Source: Glandiceps talaboti (lineage: Eukaryota > Hemichordata > Enteropneusta > Spengelidae). Taken from it: DNA of 25,000 bases. Shown here piece by piece: positions 10,390 to 24,778 of the stretch. Every line of letters begins with the position of its first letter. Position 1 is the stretch's first letter. The stretch is from positions 19,418,725-19,443,724 of the forward strand of contig NC_135557.1 in NCBI RefSeq assembly GCF_964340395.1, given 5' to 3'. Under the pieces are notes generated by a model that saw only the letters and a program-made list of their open reading frames with translations, searched no databases and was not told the DNA's origin. Both the position numbers and the translations under genes were made by a program.

Positions 10390-10760
10390 AGTCTCGGTTA
10401 CCCAGACTCTCGCCGCTGGGGGCTCTGCCTACGAGACCTCCCCAAACGGGAGTCCGGGAAAACGAGATTTCAACTCGCCCGCGCAGGAAGTAGCTTCTGG
10501 AGCAGTGCATCATGGGGAGTACTTCAAATCCTACATTGCTGACCGATCTGGATACCTTCGCTACAGATTATATCACTTAATTCTCAAGCGACTGATATAT
10601 ATTAATTAAAACAAACAGGCCCATGTTTTAAACTTGGAAGAAATGTACCACATGTGTGATTTCCGTCGCAGGTTAGTTGGAACGTGGATTTCCCAGACTC
10701 TCGTTTGGGGTGGTCTCGTATGCAGAGCCCCTAGCGGCGAGAGTCTGGGTACCCGAGACT
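10390..10760. mobile_element. Foldback/MITE-like element with 72-bp arms that are each hairpins
   Basis: Bases 10390-10461 are inverted at 10689-10760 with 66 of 72 positions matching, and weaker similarity extends about 26 bases further inward on both sides. The arms are much more GC-rich than their surroundings. Each arm is also an inverted repeat: CCCAGACTCTCG at 10692-10703 is perfectly inverted at 10738-10749, and the left arm has the same design with two mismatches (10401-10412 and 10447-10458). The roughly 230-bp centre is AT-rich and non-coding. The outer ends read AGTCTCGG and CCGAGACT. No clear target-site duplication. A non-autonomous DNA transposon is the best explanation. Confidence 0.7.
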
Positions 10761-11162
10761 AGATGTTACCTAGCGACTACTTGTCTTTATCCAAAACAAA
10801 TGCAATTTCTTGTCCATAGTGCTGCTTTAATACTAATCTCATTTGAACTATAAAATGACTACTACATTTAGTCATTCATTTAACAGGATCTTTCATTTGA
10901 TCAATCCATTGTTCTTTACTTTCCTACTTTGTTCAGTTGTTTAGATTTTCTATCCTCCACTACTTTGATCAGATGCACACTATTTGAAAATATGGTGTGC
11001 CTGAATTAACGGACAGTGGTTATCATTAATAAAGATTAATTATACCAATTGTTGAATCCGTTAGAACTTTAGTATCGTTATATTGTTGAATGTTTTGTTA
11101 CGCATTGAATATCATTATACATGTACAGTTAAGTGTAGAGAATGAGATTGGAAAGAGTGTGT

Positions 11163-11166
<4 letters not shown>
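10761..11166. other. Non-coding, nothing recognised
   Basis: AT-rich DNA between a foldback element and the GA array; no gene, RNA or repeat recognised. Confidence 0.5.
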
Positions 11167-11241
<75 letters not shown>

Positions 11242-11335
11242 AGAGAGAGACAGACAGACAGACAAACAGACATAGACAGACAGAGACAGACAGAGACAGA
11301 CAGACAGGCAGACAGACAGAGACAGAGAGGGGGAA
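11167..11335. repeat. (GA)n microsatellite grading into GACA/GAGACA repeats
   Basis: A pure GA run covers 11167-11235, followed by GGAGGGA interruptions and an imperfect mixture of CAGA, GACA and GAGACAGA to about 11335. Open frames across it on both strands are artefacts of the repeat. The compound structure suggests the GACA part arose from mutated GA. Confidence 0.95.
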
Positions 11336-11419
11336 GGGAGAGTTAGTCACACAGACAGAGGGAAAAGAAGGTGATGGAGATGATAGGACGAAGCAAGCAG
11401 CATACTACTAATTTCAATT

Positions 11420-11491
11420 TGTATGTATGTATGTATGTATGTATGTATGTATGTATGTATGTATGTACGTACGTATGTACGTATGTATGTA
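11420..11491. repeat. (GTAT)n tetranucleotide array with GTAC variants
   Basis: Tandem GTAT from about 11420, with the 3' third interspersed with GTAC units. It is the reverse-complement motif of the arrays at 15435 and 24411, which read ATAC on the + strand. Only about 85 bp of sequence separates it from the GA/GACA tract. Confidence 0.95.
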
Positions 11492-13156
11492 GTCTTCCTC
11501 TCGAGTACACTGAACCCTAAAAGAGTCACTGTAAACTGATCAGATGAAATGATACATGTGATATAAACTAATGAACTCTTTGCAATTAAAAGCGATCCTT
11601 AATTAAGTTTAACTATCTGGGGATTATGTTAATTGGATGGCTTTCCCATGTGAATTGACTCAACACTATTGCCATCTTGTCATCAAAAGGTTCATTTTAC
11701 TGCCTGTTTCGTTTCTCAAATCGCTACAATACTGTAGCCACAGTTACAAGAACACCTTTGCAGAAATCTAGACCCAAAACATTAGTTTGATATTTCAGAT
11801 CAGCATATAATACAAACAATGAATGTGATTACTTCTGAAAATGAATGTTGCAAATTGCTTTTAGTTGTCGCGGTCTACAATTTCAAACGCATTATCCTGC
11901 CTTTAGCAATCGTTCCCATGTTGTCAACGCCGGCGTCAACAACGTTAAATCAAAATTTTCCGACGTTTCAAGTCATTTGGGTATTTGATGGGAACAATAT
12001 TTCTGTCAAAATTTGGTTATTAAAATGGATTAAGGTTATAAGGTAATTTGATATGACTAAACATAGCTATTTGTATTTCAGGGCAATTATACGTACCTCA
12101 CAATGTTATTTTGTGTACAGGGAAGACAAGTCATCAATTATATATGAAACTAAGGATTTGTTATATGAGTGATGCGATGAACTCATGATGTGCATCCAAA
12201 TCTCCAGTCTACATCTATTCGTAATTACCTTTGTATAAAAAGTGAGCTAAGATTCACCATCAGTGCCTTGCACTTTCAGTGTTAGCCGTCAATCTTTGCA
12301 TTCGAGCAGACGACGATGTGGAATGTTTTTTCCCCGCCAGATGTCAATCCCTAGCACCTCAGGACGGCAAATATGGCATGACACTTAGGGTTTGGAGATC
12401 TGCGCGGAGCCTCCACGTACGATTACCTATGAAGTCCCCCTCCCCCAAGGTTGTATCAATGATATTTAGTCTACAAATTCAGTGTAAAATTGTTGATGAT
12501 TCTGACAGTCGAACCTGTTATCCTACTGTACTTAACGAATAGTACACTAAATCCCTGTCAGATTAGAGCCATCACGACGAACATGATAAAAAACGTTTCA
12601 CAAACGACAACTAATTCTTAAATAAATGGATAAATTTCATTTCTGATTCTCGTTCTTGTGACATTGCACTTCTCTAACGTGTTTTACGTCAAACAAATAT
12701 TGCTTGTTACGCAATTATTTAATCAGAAACGACTTTTACTTAAATCCTGACTCCCCAAGGGGAAGCACTATACCTTTGCTTTAAAACTAAAAGTTCGGTG
12801 ACCCCTTTTACAAATACACCTTGCCAATCATGTAACGTTTCAGTTTTCATCACAATAATGTACATTGAATGTCACCTAGCTTTAAGGACCGATCAAAATA
12901 GTTAAACTAAATGCCAAAGTTGAACAAAATGTTCCGATTTCTACTGAAAAGAAATTATTATCGTATACAAATGGTGCTGTTTACGGAATCGAATCTGAAA
13001 ATTGCATTCGTCTATTCGATTAGTTAGTACCTTTTGAAATAAATATCATGTGCACGTTTTAATACTTTAAAAAAAGGCCACATTTCATTAGTATACGGTT
13101 CTTTTTTTATTTCTTGTTATAGATGGTATGCAATTTAAAGGACAACTGCTTTCAGT
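11492..13156. other. Non-coding; moderately GC-rich patch near 12270-12440
   Basis: No convincing gene. An open frame at 12279-12542 (about 87 codons) covers a patch richer in GC than its surroundings, but I recognise no family, it lacks good splice or start context, and it is short enough to be chance. Confidence 0.4.
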
Positions 13157-13168
13157 TGCGCATGCGCT
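13157..13168. promoter_or_regulatory. NRF1-like palindrome TGCGCATGCGCT
   Basis: The site matches the known NRF1 consensus (Y-GCGCAYGCGC-R). A second copy, GTTGCGCATGCG, is at about 13322-13333, both preceded by GTTG. The region between them is somewhat enriched in CG dinucleotides. This could mark a promoter, but no TATA, exon or open frame supports one nearby. Confidence 0.3.
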
Positions 13169-13333
13169 CATCATGAGTTTAGTTTTATAGTATACATTCA
13201 TGTTATAAATTATCTATTGTATAGTTACTCGTGAACGCATACGGTAGACGCGTTAAGCACATAAGGCCTAAACGGAACGTCGTCTGTTGCGACAAGGCTC
13301 GTATTAGTTTGTTACATTTTCGTTGCGCATGCG

Positions 13334-14433
13334 TTAGTAACCGTTTTCTAAGAGTGGTCTTCGCTAAATCCTAGCATATACGCTTTTACACGCCTCCAGT
13401 CTATTTGATGCTACTCTGCTAAAGTAATGTTAACCTCTGTACTCACTGGATCTAAGACTCTCCTAAATTCATTCTTTGCACAACTTTTTCTGATAGCAAT
13501 TTCAACCTGATAATAAGCTATTCGGATGTCCACATTCGACAACAGGTCGTAGTAGGGAGTGACTACATTACCGTCAGATTGCTTGATTATTCAAATGATG
13601 CCATTCATGTAAATATGCAAATACAACTGAAATAAGCACAGGAGTTTATTACACGAGCTAGTATGATATTGCCTACATTTATATGGGCATTCTGTACATG
13701 GCTTTTAGGGTTTTGACTATTAAAAACAACGGGTTGGAATTCCTGCCCGGACAAGCTAGATAGAGCTCGAACCAGCCATTAGCCAGGGTAAGAAAACAAT
13801 AGCTCACACAAAGAAAATACAACGGTGTTAGTATGATTTTTGTGGTACCAGACAGTAAAATGTACCAATGTCAGTAAGATGTTGATGGACAAGACGATGT
13901 TGTACCAAGTTCACTAGTTTCTATTGTAGGCTGAAAATGATTGGAACTGTCGGGTATGATAGAGCCAACTGAATAATTTCCACATGACTGGTTAGTATGA
14001 CGTCATTGTTGAGGCATGCAAGTAATGAACGTTTACTGAAAAACCATGCAAACAATATGTGCTTGTTTTCAAAGCAAATCCACAGGTCATGAAAGGCCGT
14101 TCTGCATATTAAACACTCAAAATTCACATTTTTTTAGACAGCACAATCATTTGTCAAATCAGTGTGTATTAGTATGTAATATTACTATGTATTAGTATGT
14201 ATATATAAGTACAAAGCCCTCGTTTCCAATATATATTTTTCAGCCATAGCAAAATGCCATTTTTAGATTTGACGACAAATTCCAAGTAAAATCTTTTCTG
14301 TAGGATGAGAACTAAACTGGTTCAAACCCCCACCCCAAAAGCAAATACATTTAGTTTTTTCCCTACATTAAACTATTAAGAGTTTATGTTATGATTGTGA
14401 TGTGACATGACACATCGAGTTAGTCGACAAAAA
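13334..14433. other. Non-coding, nothing firm
   Basis: No gene or RNA recognised. TGACGTCA occurs at 13998-14005. An open frame on the minus strand (13921-14127) has no protein-family signal. Confidence 0.45.
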
Positions 14434-14454
14434 ACAACAAACAAACAAACAAAC
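14434..14454. repeat. Short (ACAA)n repeat
   Basis: A short run of AACA/ACAA units, about five copies. Too short to be more than a small microsatellite. Confidence 0.8.
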
Positions 14455-14592
14455 CAGTGTAATGTATATCCAATTTGCTGTACAGTTTTATCCTATATTT
14501 TGATGTATTTATTAATATTATTGTACTTCGATATAATTGGACTTGGAAGAACAAATCATACCGATTTACACGCGAAAGCCTTTGGATAGAGG

Positions 14593-14634
14593 AAAACTCA
14601 ACACATACGAAACTCAAAACTCAACACATACGAA
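14593..14634. repeat. Tandem duplication of a 23-bp unit
   Basis: AAAACTCAACACATACGAA is present at 14593 and again at 14616 with a 23-base period; the second copy lacks the last four bases of the unit. The copies are identical over 19 bases, so the duplication is recent or slippage-derived. Confidence 0.9.
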
Positions 14635-14675
14635 GAAAATAGAATAAACCGCAACCATTCTGATGACCATTTTGG

Positions 14676-14683
14676 TCACGTGA
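14676..14683. promoter_or_regulatory. TCACGTGA E-box (extended GTCACGTGAC)
   Basis: The extended palindrome GTCACGTGAC (14675-14684) matches the known core bound by MiT/TFE and USF-type bHLH factors. It is the best of four TCACGTGA sites in the window. No promoter element lies close by, so function is unknown. Confidence 0.3.
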
Positions 14684-14684
14684 C

Positions 14685-15434
14685 TGGACACAAGTGATAA
14701 TTAGTACTAATGGATGAGGCAGGTCAGAAAAGCCTGGGCGAAATGTCTTGCCCAGAAACACTTGAACTGTTTATTGTAATTATTACATTAAGAATTAATG
14801 GTGTTTAAAATATTGGTCTAAAGTATACATGTACTCTCAGACCACTACTATTGGTTTGCAGTATAGGTAAGTCGGTCCAAACATTTGAAGAAAACAATAT
14901 TTCCAGTTCTGAAAATTTATAGGGATAGTTCTTAGTACGAGAAAACTATTTTGGATTGATTCTTTGAAGACCGAATTGATGACAGCTACTGCAGGTCTGA
15001 GAAATGCAAACTAAGCGTAGTAATTTGTCATCAGACATCGTTAAGGGACTTAAAAAATACATTAGGTGTAGACATACTCGATTTAAAACAACATTAAGGA
15101 CTCCTAAATAGTAAAGGTATATCAATGTCTTGAAAACAATTTGGCAACCTATCATTGGAAACACAAATTACCAGGATCTACTCACGGTTGTCATGACAAT
15201 CTTTTTATTTGTGAGATAGACTAACTGACTATTCAAATTAACAACCATTAGAGTCGTGGAAGTTGTAGTTAACGGTGGAGTTTAAATTTGTAATTACAGA
15301 GAAATGCTGGTAGATCCTTCATGTTAGCATACTGTTTTCAATGTGTATAAAACAGTCATTACTATGTAATGGCGAATGGGCTAGCTGGTTTATTTCAAAT
15401 GTACATCACAGGCACACATAGCCAGCCAGACACA
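14685..15434. other. Non-coding, nothing recognised
   Basis: AT-rich; no gene, RNA or dispersed repeat recognised on either strand. Confidence 0.5.
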
Positions 15435-15595
15435 AATACATACATACATACATACATACATACATACATACATACATACATACATACGTACATACGTACA
15501 TACGGACATACGTACATACACACACACATACATACATACACACATACATACATACATACATACATACATACATACATACATACATACATACATAC
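15435..15595. repeat. (ATAC)n tetranucleotide array, about 160 bp
   Basis: Tandem ATAC units, interrupted at 15486-15530 by GTAC, GGAC and ACAC variants and resuming as pure ATAC to 15595. Predicted peptides of Tyr-Ile-His-Thr or Met-Tyr-Val-Cys repeats on either strand are artefacts. Confidence 0.95.
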
Positions 15596-15705
15596 TTGAA
15601 GGATTCATTCAAAAAAGAGAATACAGTCATCCTTCTAGTCATCATCTAAATCAAGCCATTACCTATAAATACGTTATTTCATTCATGTTGATAAACCCCA
15701 ATTAG

Positions 15706-15720
15706 GTTACCATGGTAATA
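15706..15720. promoter_or_regulatory. RFX X-box-like palindrome GTTACCATGGTAAT
   Basis: The known RFX X-box is GTNRCC-N0-3-RGYAAC. GTTACC-AT-GGTAAT matches all but the last base. X-boxes are typical of promoters of ciliary genes, but no promoter is visible here. Several half-matching GTTGCCATGG sites occur elsewhere in the window. Confidence 0.25.
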
Positions 15721-17039
15721 ACAAAGCGTATAATATGTTTTAAATTATATATCGAGAAGTAAAAAGTGTTTTATATCAATGACGGTTCACAATTGGGATT
15801 ACATTTCCTCTGTACTAATCAGGAATCAGTGTTGCAATTAAGCCTTAAAGATGTCCCTCAAGACTGTTGGCCCAAAATAATCTTAATTGCTATCAGATTC
15901 TAAAGTATGCGTTGTATTATAGATAACAAGATTGGGGATTCAGTGTCCAACCAAGATTATAGAACTTAGACAAAACAGTGTATGCATCATCGGTTTAATT
16001 CGGTTGCTGTTTTTCCCTTTGATGTTGCCGCTTACTGGAAGTGTCGTTGAAAATTTGAGTAATATGTATCAATGATAGTTGTATTAGGAACAGACAGAAT
16101 ATTACAATGTAACACTTACAGATGTGGTTTATTTTTATGATAATGTTTTAAAAACGCATCAGACATTTGTTTGTGGTATTGGAATGAAAGCGTTGTGTCT
16201 GGTTGCCTTTATTTATTACTACTTTTATGAAACACTGTTACAGTCACACAGTTACTACAGACCCACGAATCTAATAACTCTGACTCACTTATGAGCGGCA
16301 TTTTCAAACGCGAAAATAGGCTGTTGATGTAATAATAATGATGATGCAGTGAAGAATGTACTTTCCACACATCTATGATCTTGGTTGTATGATGACTTTT
16401 AATTTGTACTCTGTCGAAAGTAAGGATTCATAAAAGGAAGTGTTCTGTTTTCTAATGCATCATATTACTACATTCATAGACTTGGATTCGAATCCTGAAT
16501 ATTGTCATGGTTTCCGCCTAGCCTGTATGTGGTAGACTTCACAAACATACAACCCGAAGACACGGATTCGTAGTCTGTACTAAAGGACAAAAGTGTTCCA
16601 AGACTCTGCGACCAATCATCAAGTCAGTGGTGTATGGTGTGTGATATGATGCCAGTCGGATAAGTTTACATGAGACGACCATTTCCGGAGACAGTTCTAA
16701 CAACAAACTCTCACGTCAGCCATCACTATGGTAAAGTGCAGACAAGAAATGGCAACATGGCGACACGCCATTGGCCAACAACATGGCCATCTGGAAGGAA
16801 AAGAGAAGTGAATATAGGGTCCAAAATCCACAACACTATTACATGTCTATCACAGATGTAAATTTGAATAGTTAAACCACATGCGTCACAATTTTAAACT
16901 TAGAAAATAACGACCATATTGACTTAATACACAAATTATATACGCCATCTTATACAATGTCATCTCATTATTTGGATCGTTTTTTCAACTATGGATGAGA
17001 ATTGGGTATTTATTTTAACTTTCTAATTCATATAACAAT
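15721..17039. other. Non-coding, nothing firm
   Basis: No gene recognised. GGATTCGAATCCTG near 16484 resembles a tRNA B box, but no A box or cloverleaf fits around it. An open frame at 16670-16861 shows no protein family. Confidence 0.45.
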
Positions 17040-17247
17040 TTTATCATGGCTTCCTACATGGAAAACCGATGTGACAGAAAATTAACCAAGTCAGTGTTGT
17101 AACTTAATACCTTTCAAAAAGCTAAAAAGTTGGTTATTGTGTGTACAATAACAAAGATTTATCAATCTTTTGCAATTTATTGAGTTACAAACAAGACTTG
17201 GCATATGTTGTTTCACATTGATATGTCAAGTAGGAAGCCATGATAAA
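17040..17247. mobile_element. 208-bp foldback element with 18-bp perfect inverted repeats
   Basis: TTTATCATGGCTTCCTAC at 17040-17057 is perfectly inverted at 17230-17247. Inside are two adjacent perfect hairpins: GTTATTGT/ACAATAAC (17133-17152, 4-base loop) and, immediately after, AAAGATT/AATCTTT (17153-17170, 4-base loop). The interior is AT-rich and non-coding. No target-site duplication was found. It may be a small MITE-like element or a locally evolved palindrome. Confidence 0.5.
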
Positions 17248-21156
<3,909 letters not shown>

Positions 21157-21180
21157 ATATTCTCAGAAATATTCTCAGAA
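21157..21180. repeat. Tandem duplication of a 12-bp unit
   Basis: ATATTCTCAGAA occurs twice in direct succession. A simple slippage duplication. Confidence 0.9.
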
Positions 21181-22266
21181 ATGACACACCCGTATACATA
21201 CCTGTACTAACAGACCTGTTACATGTATGTGTATACAGCGCTGAAATATGACCAAATGTACAGACCCTGTAACAGAATTTGTACACACATATCTTGATAC
21301 TCACCTGTGTACATCCCTGGTTCGCGATCGGTCATGTGATCACAACAATGTATACAGTTAGAAATTATGTACTTGTATACATGGCTGTGTCAACTGACCT
21401 GTTACACTACTGTAAACACAGCTATGAAATCTTACCGAATCTCACATTCTCCATTACACAGGGTCTACACAGAGGCTTTTTACAGACATGTCTTCCAATC
21501 TGTCTGTGGGTTTCTTGCTGTGGACTTTGTTTCTGAGTGGAAATTTAAATGAAAGAAATTTCCCAAAGTGAGCGCTAGCTTTCCAGAACCCAGAGTTTAC
21601 AAGAGTGACGTCCGGGTCCCTTTGATAGTTATCAGATTCGTGACGCATAGAGATCGATTATGATACGTTAGCTCTGACGTCATCAAAATATCAATTATCT
21701 GAAGTGATTAGTAAAGGTGAACGATTTCAAAATATGTATATGCTTTCAGAAGGAAATAAACAAACAAAAAAGACGCCTGGTCCCTTATTAGACCGAAACT
21801 TTGTTCTATATTACCGTTGAGGGCGTTTCACAAAATGACACCAATCATCTGACTGTTGCTCCTTGGCCGGGGTCACGTGAGTTAGACATCTATTCTAAAA
21901 AGCTAACACAGCCCGACAATGCTACTATTAATTACTGGAGTGACAATATTGGGGACGTGTCTTTCACACAGTCGGGAACACTCGAGCCTTTTACGTACGA
22001 TTTGTTGATGTATTAATTTTAGGTCTCAGGTACTTTATTCATTTTCCTCAAAAATCGAAATTAGGATTAAGTGGAAAATGAGTTGAATCATTCTAGTTCT
22101 CATCCTATAAAAACGACTTTACTTTTAATTTATCTGTTTTTAAGATCTAAATAAAATATTTCTATAAAAAATGTCAAATTTAGAAATGGAAGAATCTTCG
22201 CCATAATAAAAGCATGGCACCTAAATACAGTAAAGTGTCAATAAAAGAGCTATTTTCCTCACTGCA
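21181..22266. other. Non-coding with diffuse GTATACA/CTGTTACA similarity; one odd open frame
   Basis: Around 21190-21440, phrases such as GACCTGTTACA, GTATACAG and GTACA recur in a loose order, as if from an old tandem repeat. An open frame at 21801-22016 (71 codons) has balanced composition, unlike other spurious frames, but no recognised family and no splice context. TGACGTCA at 21675-21682 and TCACGTGA at 21873-21880 also lie here. Confidence 0.35.
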
Positions 22267-22771
22267 TACTGGCTTTGTATTCATAGCACTACATACTACT
22301 ACATACTGGCTTTGTAGCACGACATACTACTACATACTGGCTTTGTAGCACGACATACTACTACATACTGGCTTTGTATTCATAGCACTACATACTACTA
22401 CATACTGGCTTTGTAGCACGACATACTACTACATACTGGCTTTGTATTCATAGCACTACATACTACTACATACTGGCTTTGTAGCACGACATACTACTAC
22501 ATACTGGCTTTGTATTCATAGCACTACATACTACTACATACTGGCTTTGTAGCACGACATACTACTACATACTGGCTTTGTAGCACGACATACTACTACA
22601 TACTGGCTTTGTATTCATAGCACTACATACTACTACATACTGGCTTTGTATTCATAGCACTACATACTACTACACACTGGCACTACATACAACTACATAC
22701 TGGCTTTGTATTCATAGCACTACACACTACTACATACTGGCTTTGTGTTCATAGCACAACATACTACTACA
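22267..22771. repeat. Minisatellite with two unit lengths (37 and 31 bp)
   Basis: Fifteen head-to-tail units each start at TACTGGC (CACTGGC in the degenerate one). Long units (L, 37 bp) carry TTCATA before AGCACT or GCACT; short units (S, 31 bp) lack those six bases and have GCACGAC in place of GCACTAC. The order by start is L 22267, S 22304, S 22335, L 22366, S 22403, L 22434, S 22471, L 22502, S 22539, S 22570, L 22601, L 22638, a degenerate 23-bp unit 22675, L 22698, variant L 22735. S units are identical to one another, and the divergent units gather at the right end, as expected for an array homogenised on its left side. Confidence 0.95.
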
Positions 22772-23581
22772 CAGATTTGAAATTGATTTGCTGTCTGAAA
22801 CATTTTTGACCAATTAATTAGAAAGGGGGGGGGATGTCTGAGGTCTAAGTATATGAATTTAGTTGTTTTTTTATCCTACATTGAACTATTGATGTCGCAT
22901 TCTATCTTAAGTTATAACTAGCGCGGAGAGTTATCGTAGAAGCACAGTTTGGTTCACAGGTGTGACACATACAGAGAACTCAGTCTTGCTGTCCAAATCC
23001 GAAACGACTAAGCCACGGAGGTAGAAGGACCCGCAGCGAGTACCATACCACGTGACCACTAAGTATACAATTGTACAAAGGGTGTCCTACAGAAAGATAC
23101 GAGTATATAACTTTCAACAAGTATTGTGACAGTGGTTATTCAGAAACGTACGCGTTTTCATATTTTAACTGAAAACTAAGTTCTAAAAGCGTTTGATAAA
23201 TTGAATTAACATATACTGTATACTATACTGGGTATGTGCGACTTGCACTGAATTAATATTCACCTTTGACCTTGAGGTATTTTTGCAAATATACAGCATT
23301 ATTACTGCACGAACTAATCAATATATAATAATAGATTTGGAATCAGATTCAAACGTCCTTCCAGTAGTTAATGTTTAGAGAATATTTCTGTAAATGGAAG
23401 AAAATGAAGTATTTTTGGTATACGACAGTAGCATAATAACGTCAGCTCTTCGTGATTTGAATTGTTTCCATTTAACTTGGTCGCGTGGTGGTATTCATTG
23501 AGAAACACATTTTGTTTGTTTAGCCGACCACGAAGGACACATGGCGTGAAATGAAACTTTGGGAGCCATCATGACGTTTTT
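22772..23581. other. Non-coding; G9 run and weak SINE-like patch
   Basis: A run of nine G lies near 22826. Around 22980-23050 the minus strand has TGGCTTAGTCG, like a Pol III A box, but no convincing B box follows. No gene recognised. Confidence 0.4.
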
Positions 23582-23990
23582 CTGATCGTTGTGAGCGGCT
23601 GTATAAAAATTATGAATCAACTAGTGTTGAAAGAAACGAACACTTTTAACTTTACGTGGTGTGTTATATTAACTTTAATATCGAACTGTTACAATTGGCA
23701 TCGGAACACGACGTCCGCTATGAAAGCACACTACTCCATAAAATGTCCATTTCAACAATGACGTCATCATTACTGTGAATCAGGAAAGGGTAAGTTGGCT
23801 CACGTAGTCATGTCAGATTATTTACGATATTTACTCACGCCTCCATTCTCCTAACAAATGTCGGCTTTGTCGCGTTGAGCTGATCGTTGTGAACGGTTGT
23901 GTACAAACAAATCATGCTATGTATCTAAAAGGGCTGAATTTCAAGAACTGTGGAAAGCATTACTCCATACACTGAAAAATTCCACGTCAA
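23582..23990. repeat. Diverged local duplication
   Basis: CTGATCGTTGTGAGCGGCTG at 23582 recurs as CTGATCGTTGTGAACGGTTG at 23880, followed in both by GTATA or GTACA and ATTATG or ATCATG. Further on, AAAGCACACTACTCCATA near 23723 pairs with AAAGCATTACTCCATA near 23954. The two blocks are collinear but 150 bases apart in the first copy and about 81 in the second, so the copies differ by an indel. A complete TGACGTCA lies after the first copy (23759-23766). Confidence 0.6.
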
Positions 23991-24384
23991 CCTGAAATAA
24001 GGACCCCCCCCCCAACCTTACCTTCAATTGAGTGCTGTAAAGGGGTAGAGTCAGTAACTTTACTGGCTTCTGTGGTTACTTTCATTTCATTTTGAAATAT
24101 ACCAATCATTATTTCAACTCCTTATGCATAATGCATTTTAGCAACAGGTAAACTCTGATCTTGAACTTCATGTCAGATTCATAATTAATTCAGACATGAT
24201 AACGATATAGTGACATCATTTTTTTGTGTGGATTCTAATAATTTCGAAAAACAGCACACTCTCGGTAACCACTAGTAACCACCTCTTTCACTCTGAGTCG
24301 ACAGAGAATAACTTGTCTTATCAATGACCCTGTTACTTAGTACAGAACAAGAAAAAAAATACACTAACACACTTAAGTTATGAA
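23991..24384. other. Non-coding; C-run
   Basis: A run of C starts near 24004. Nothing else recognised. Confidence 0.5.
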
Positions 24385-24533
24385 GTACATGCATGCATAC
24401 ATGCATGCATGCATACATACATAAATAAATACATACATACATACATACATACATACATACATACATACATACATACATACATACATACATACACACACAC
24501 ATAGAGAGACGGACACACAGATACGCACGCACG

Positions 24534-24578
<45 letters not shown>
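24385..24578. repeat. Compound microsatellite: GCAT, ATAC, GCAC, (CA)n
   Basis: Order along the + strand: GCATGCAT/ACATGCAT units (24388-24415), ATAC units with two AAAT interruptions (24411-24492), a short GAGACGGACACACAG spacer, GCAC units (24526-24540) and a CA run to about 24576, ending in a CG-rich CTCGCGCGAGCGC. Open frames through it are repeat artefacts. It ends about 150 bp upstream of the candidate promoter below. Confidence 0.93.
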
Positions 24579-24726
24579 GCGCGAGCGCAGTAATTGATCT
24601 GAACACCACAGTATGTCAAAACATAGAGGTATAAGGGGATTTCCATGGTCAGAACAGTGAAATGAAAGAGGGCGCTAGGTACGAGTGCCGAGTCACTGTT
24701 CTATGGCTTGGGGCAGAGTTAGCAAC

Positions 24727-24778
24727 GGATTGGCTGGATGGGTATATAACAGCCTAGACCACACTGAGCTTCACAAAT
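24727..24778 (+). promoter_or_regulatory. Candidate core promoter: CCAAT box, TATA box, initiator
   Basis: GGATTGGCTG (24727-24736) is an inverted CCAAT box. GGTATATAAC has the TATA box TATATAA at 24743-24749, and TTCACAA places an initiator-like A at 24773, exactly 30 bases after the first T of the TATA box, the spacing known for animal TATA promoters. The CCAAT box is closer to the TATA box than usual. A CGAGTCAC element lies upstream near 24690. Together with the downstream donor this is the best promoter in the window. Confidence 0.5.

Noticed and set aside
11090-11529. Open frames of Arg-Glu, Ser-Leu and Tyr-Ile-His-Thr repeats
   Set aside because: They are direct translations of the GA/GACA and GTAT microsatellites on both strands.
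12279-12542. 87-codon open frame as a small gene
   Set aside because: No recognised family, no start or splice support, and a length expected by chance in 25 kb of six frames.
15369-15645. Several overlapping open frames on both strands
   Set aside because: Products of the ATAC array (Tyr-Ile-His-Thr or Met-Tyr-Val-Cys repeats), not genes.
16479-16500. tRNA gene suggested by GGATTCGAATCC
   Set aside because: No acceptor stem, anticodon arm or A box can be placed around this B-box-like palindrome.
22267-22771. CRISPR array
   Set aside because: Units are joined head to tail without unique spacers; the length alternation is an internal six-base indel.
22980-23050. tRNA-derived SINE on the minus strand
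   Set aside because: TGGCTTAGTCG fits an A box, but no good B box at the right distance and no poly-A or repeat tail was found.
24272-24646. 124-codon minus-strand frame rich in Val-Cys and Met-Tyr
   Set aside because: It covers the ATAC and CA arrays; the non-repeat ends have no family signal.
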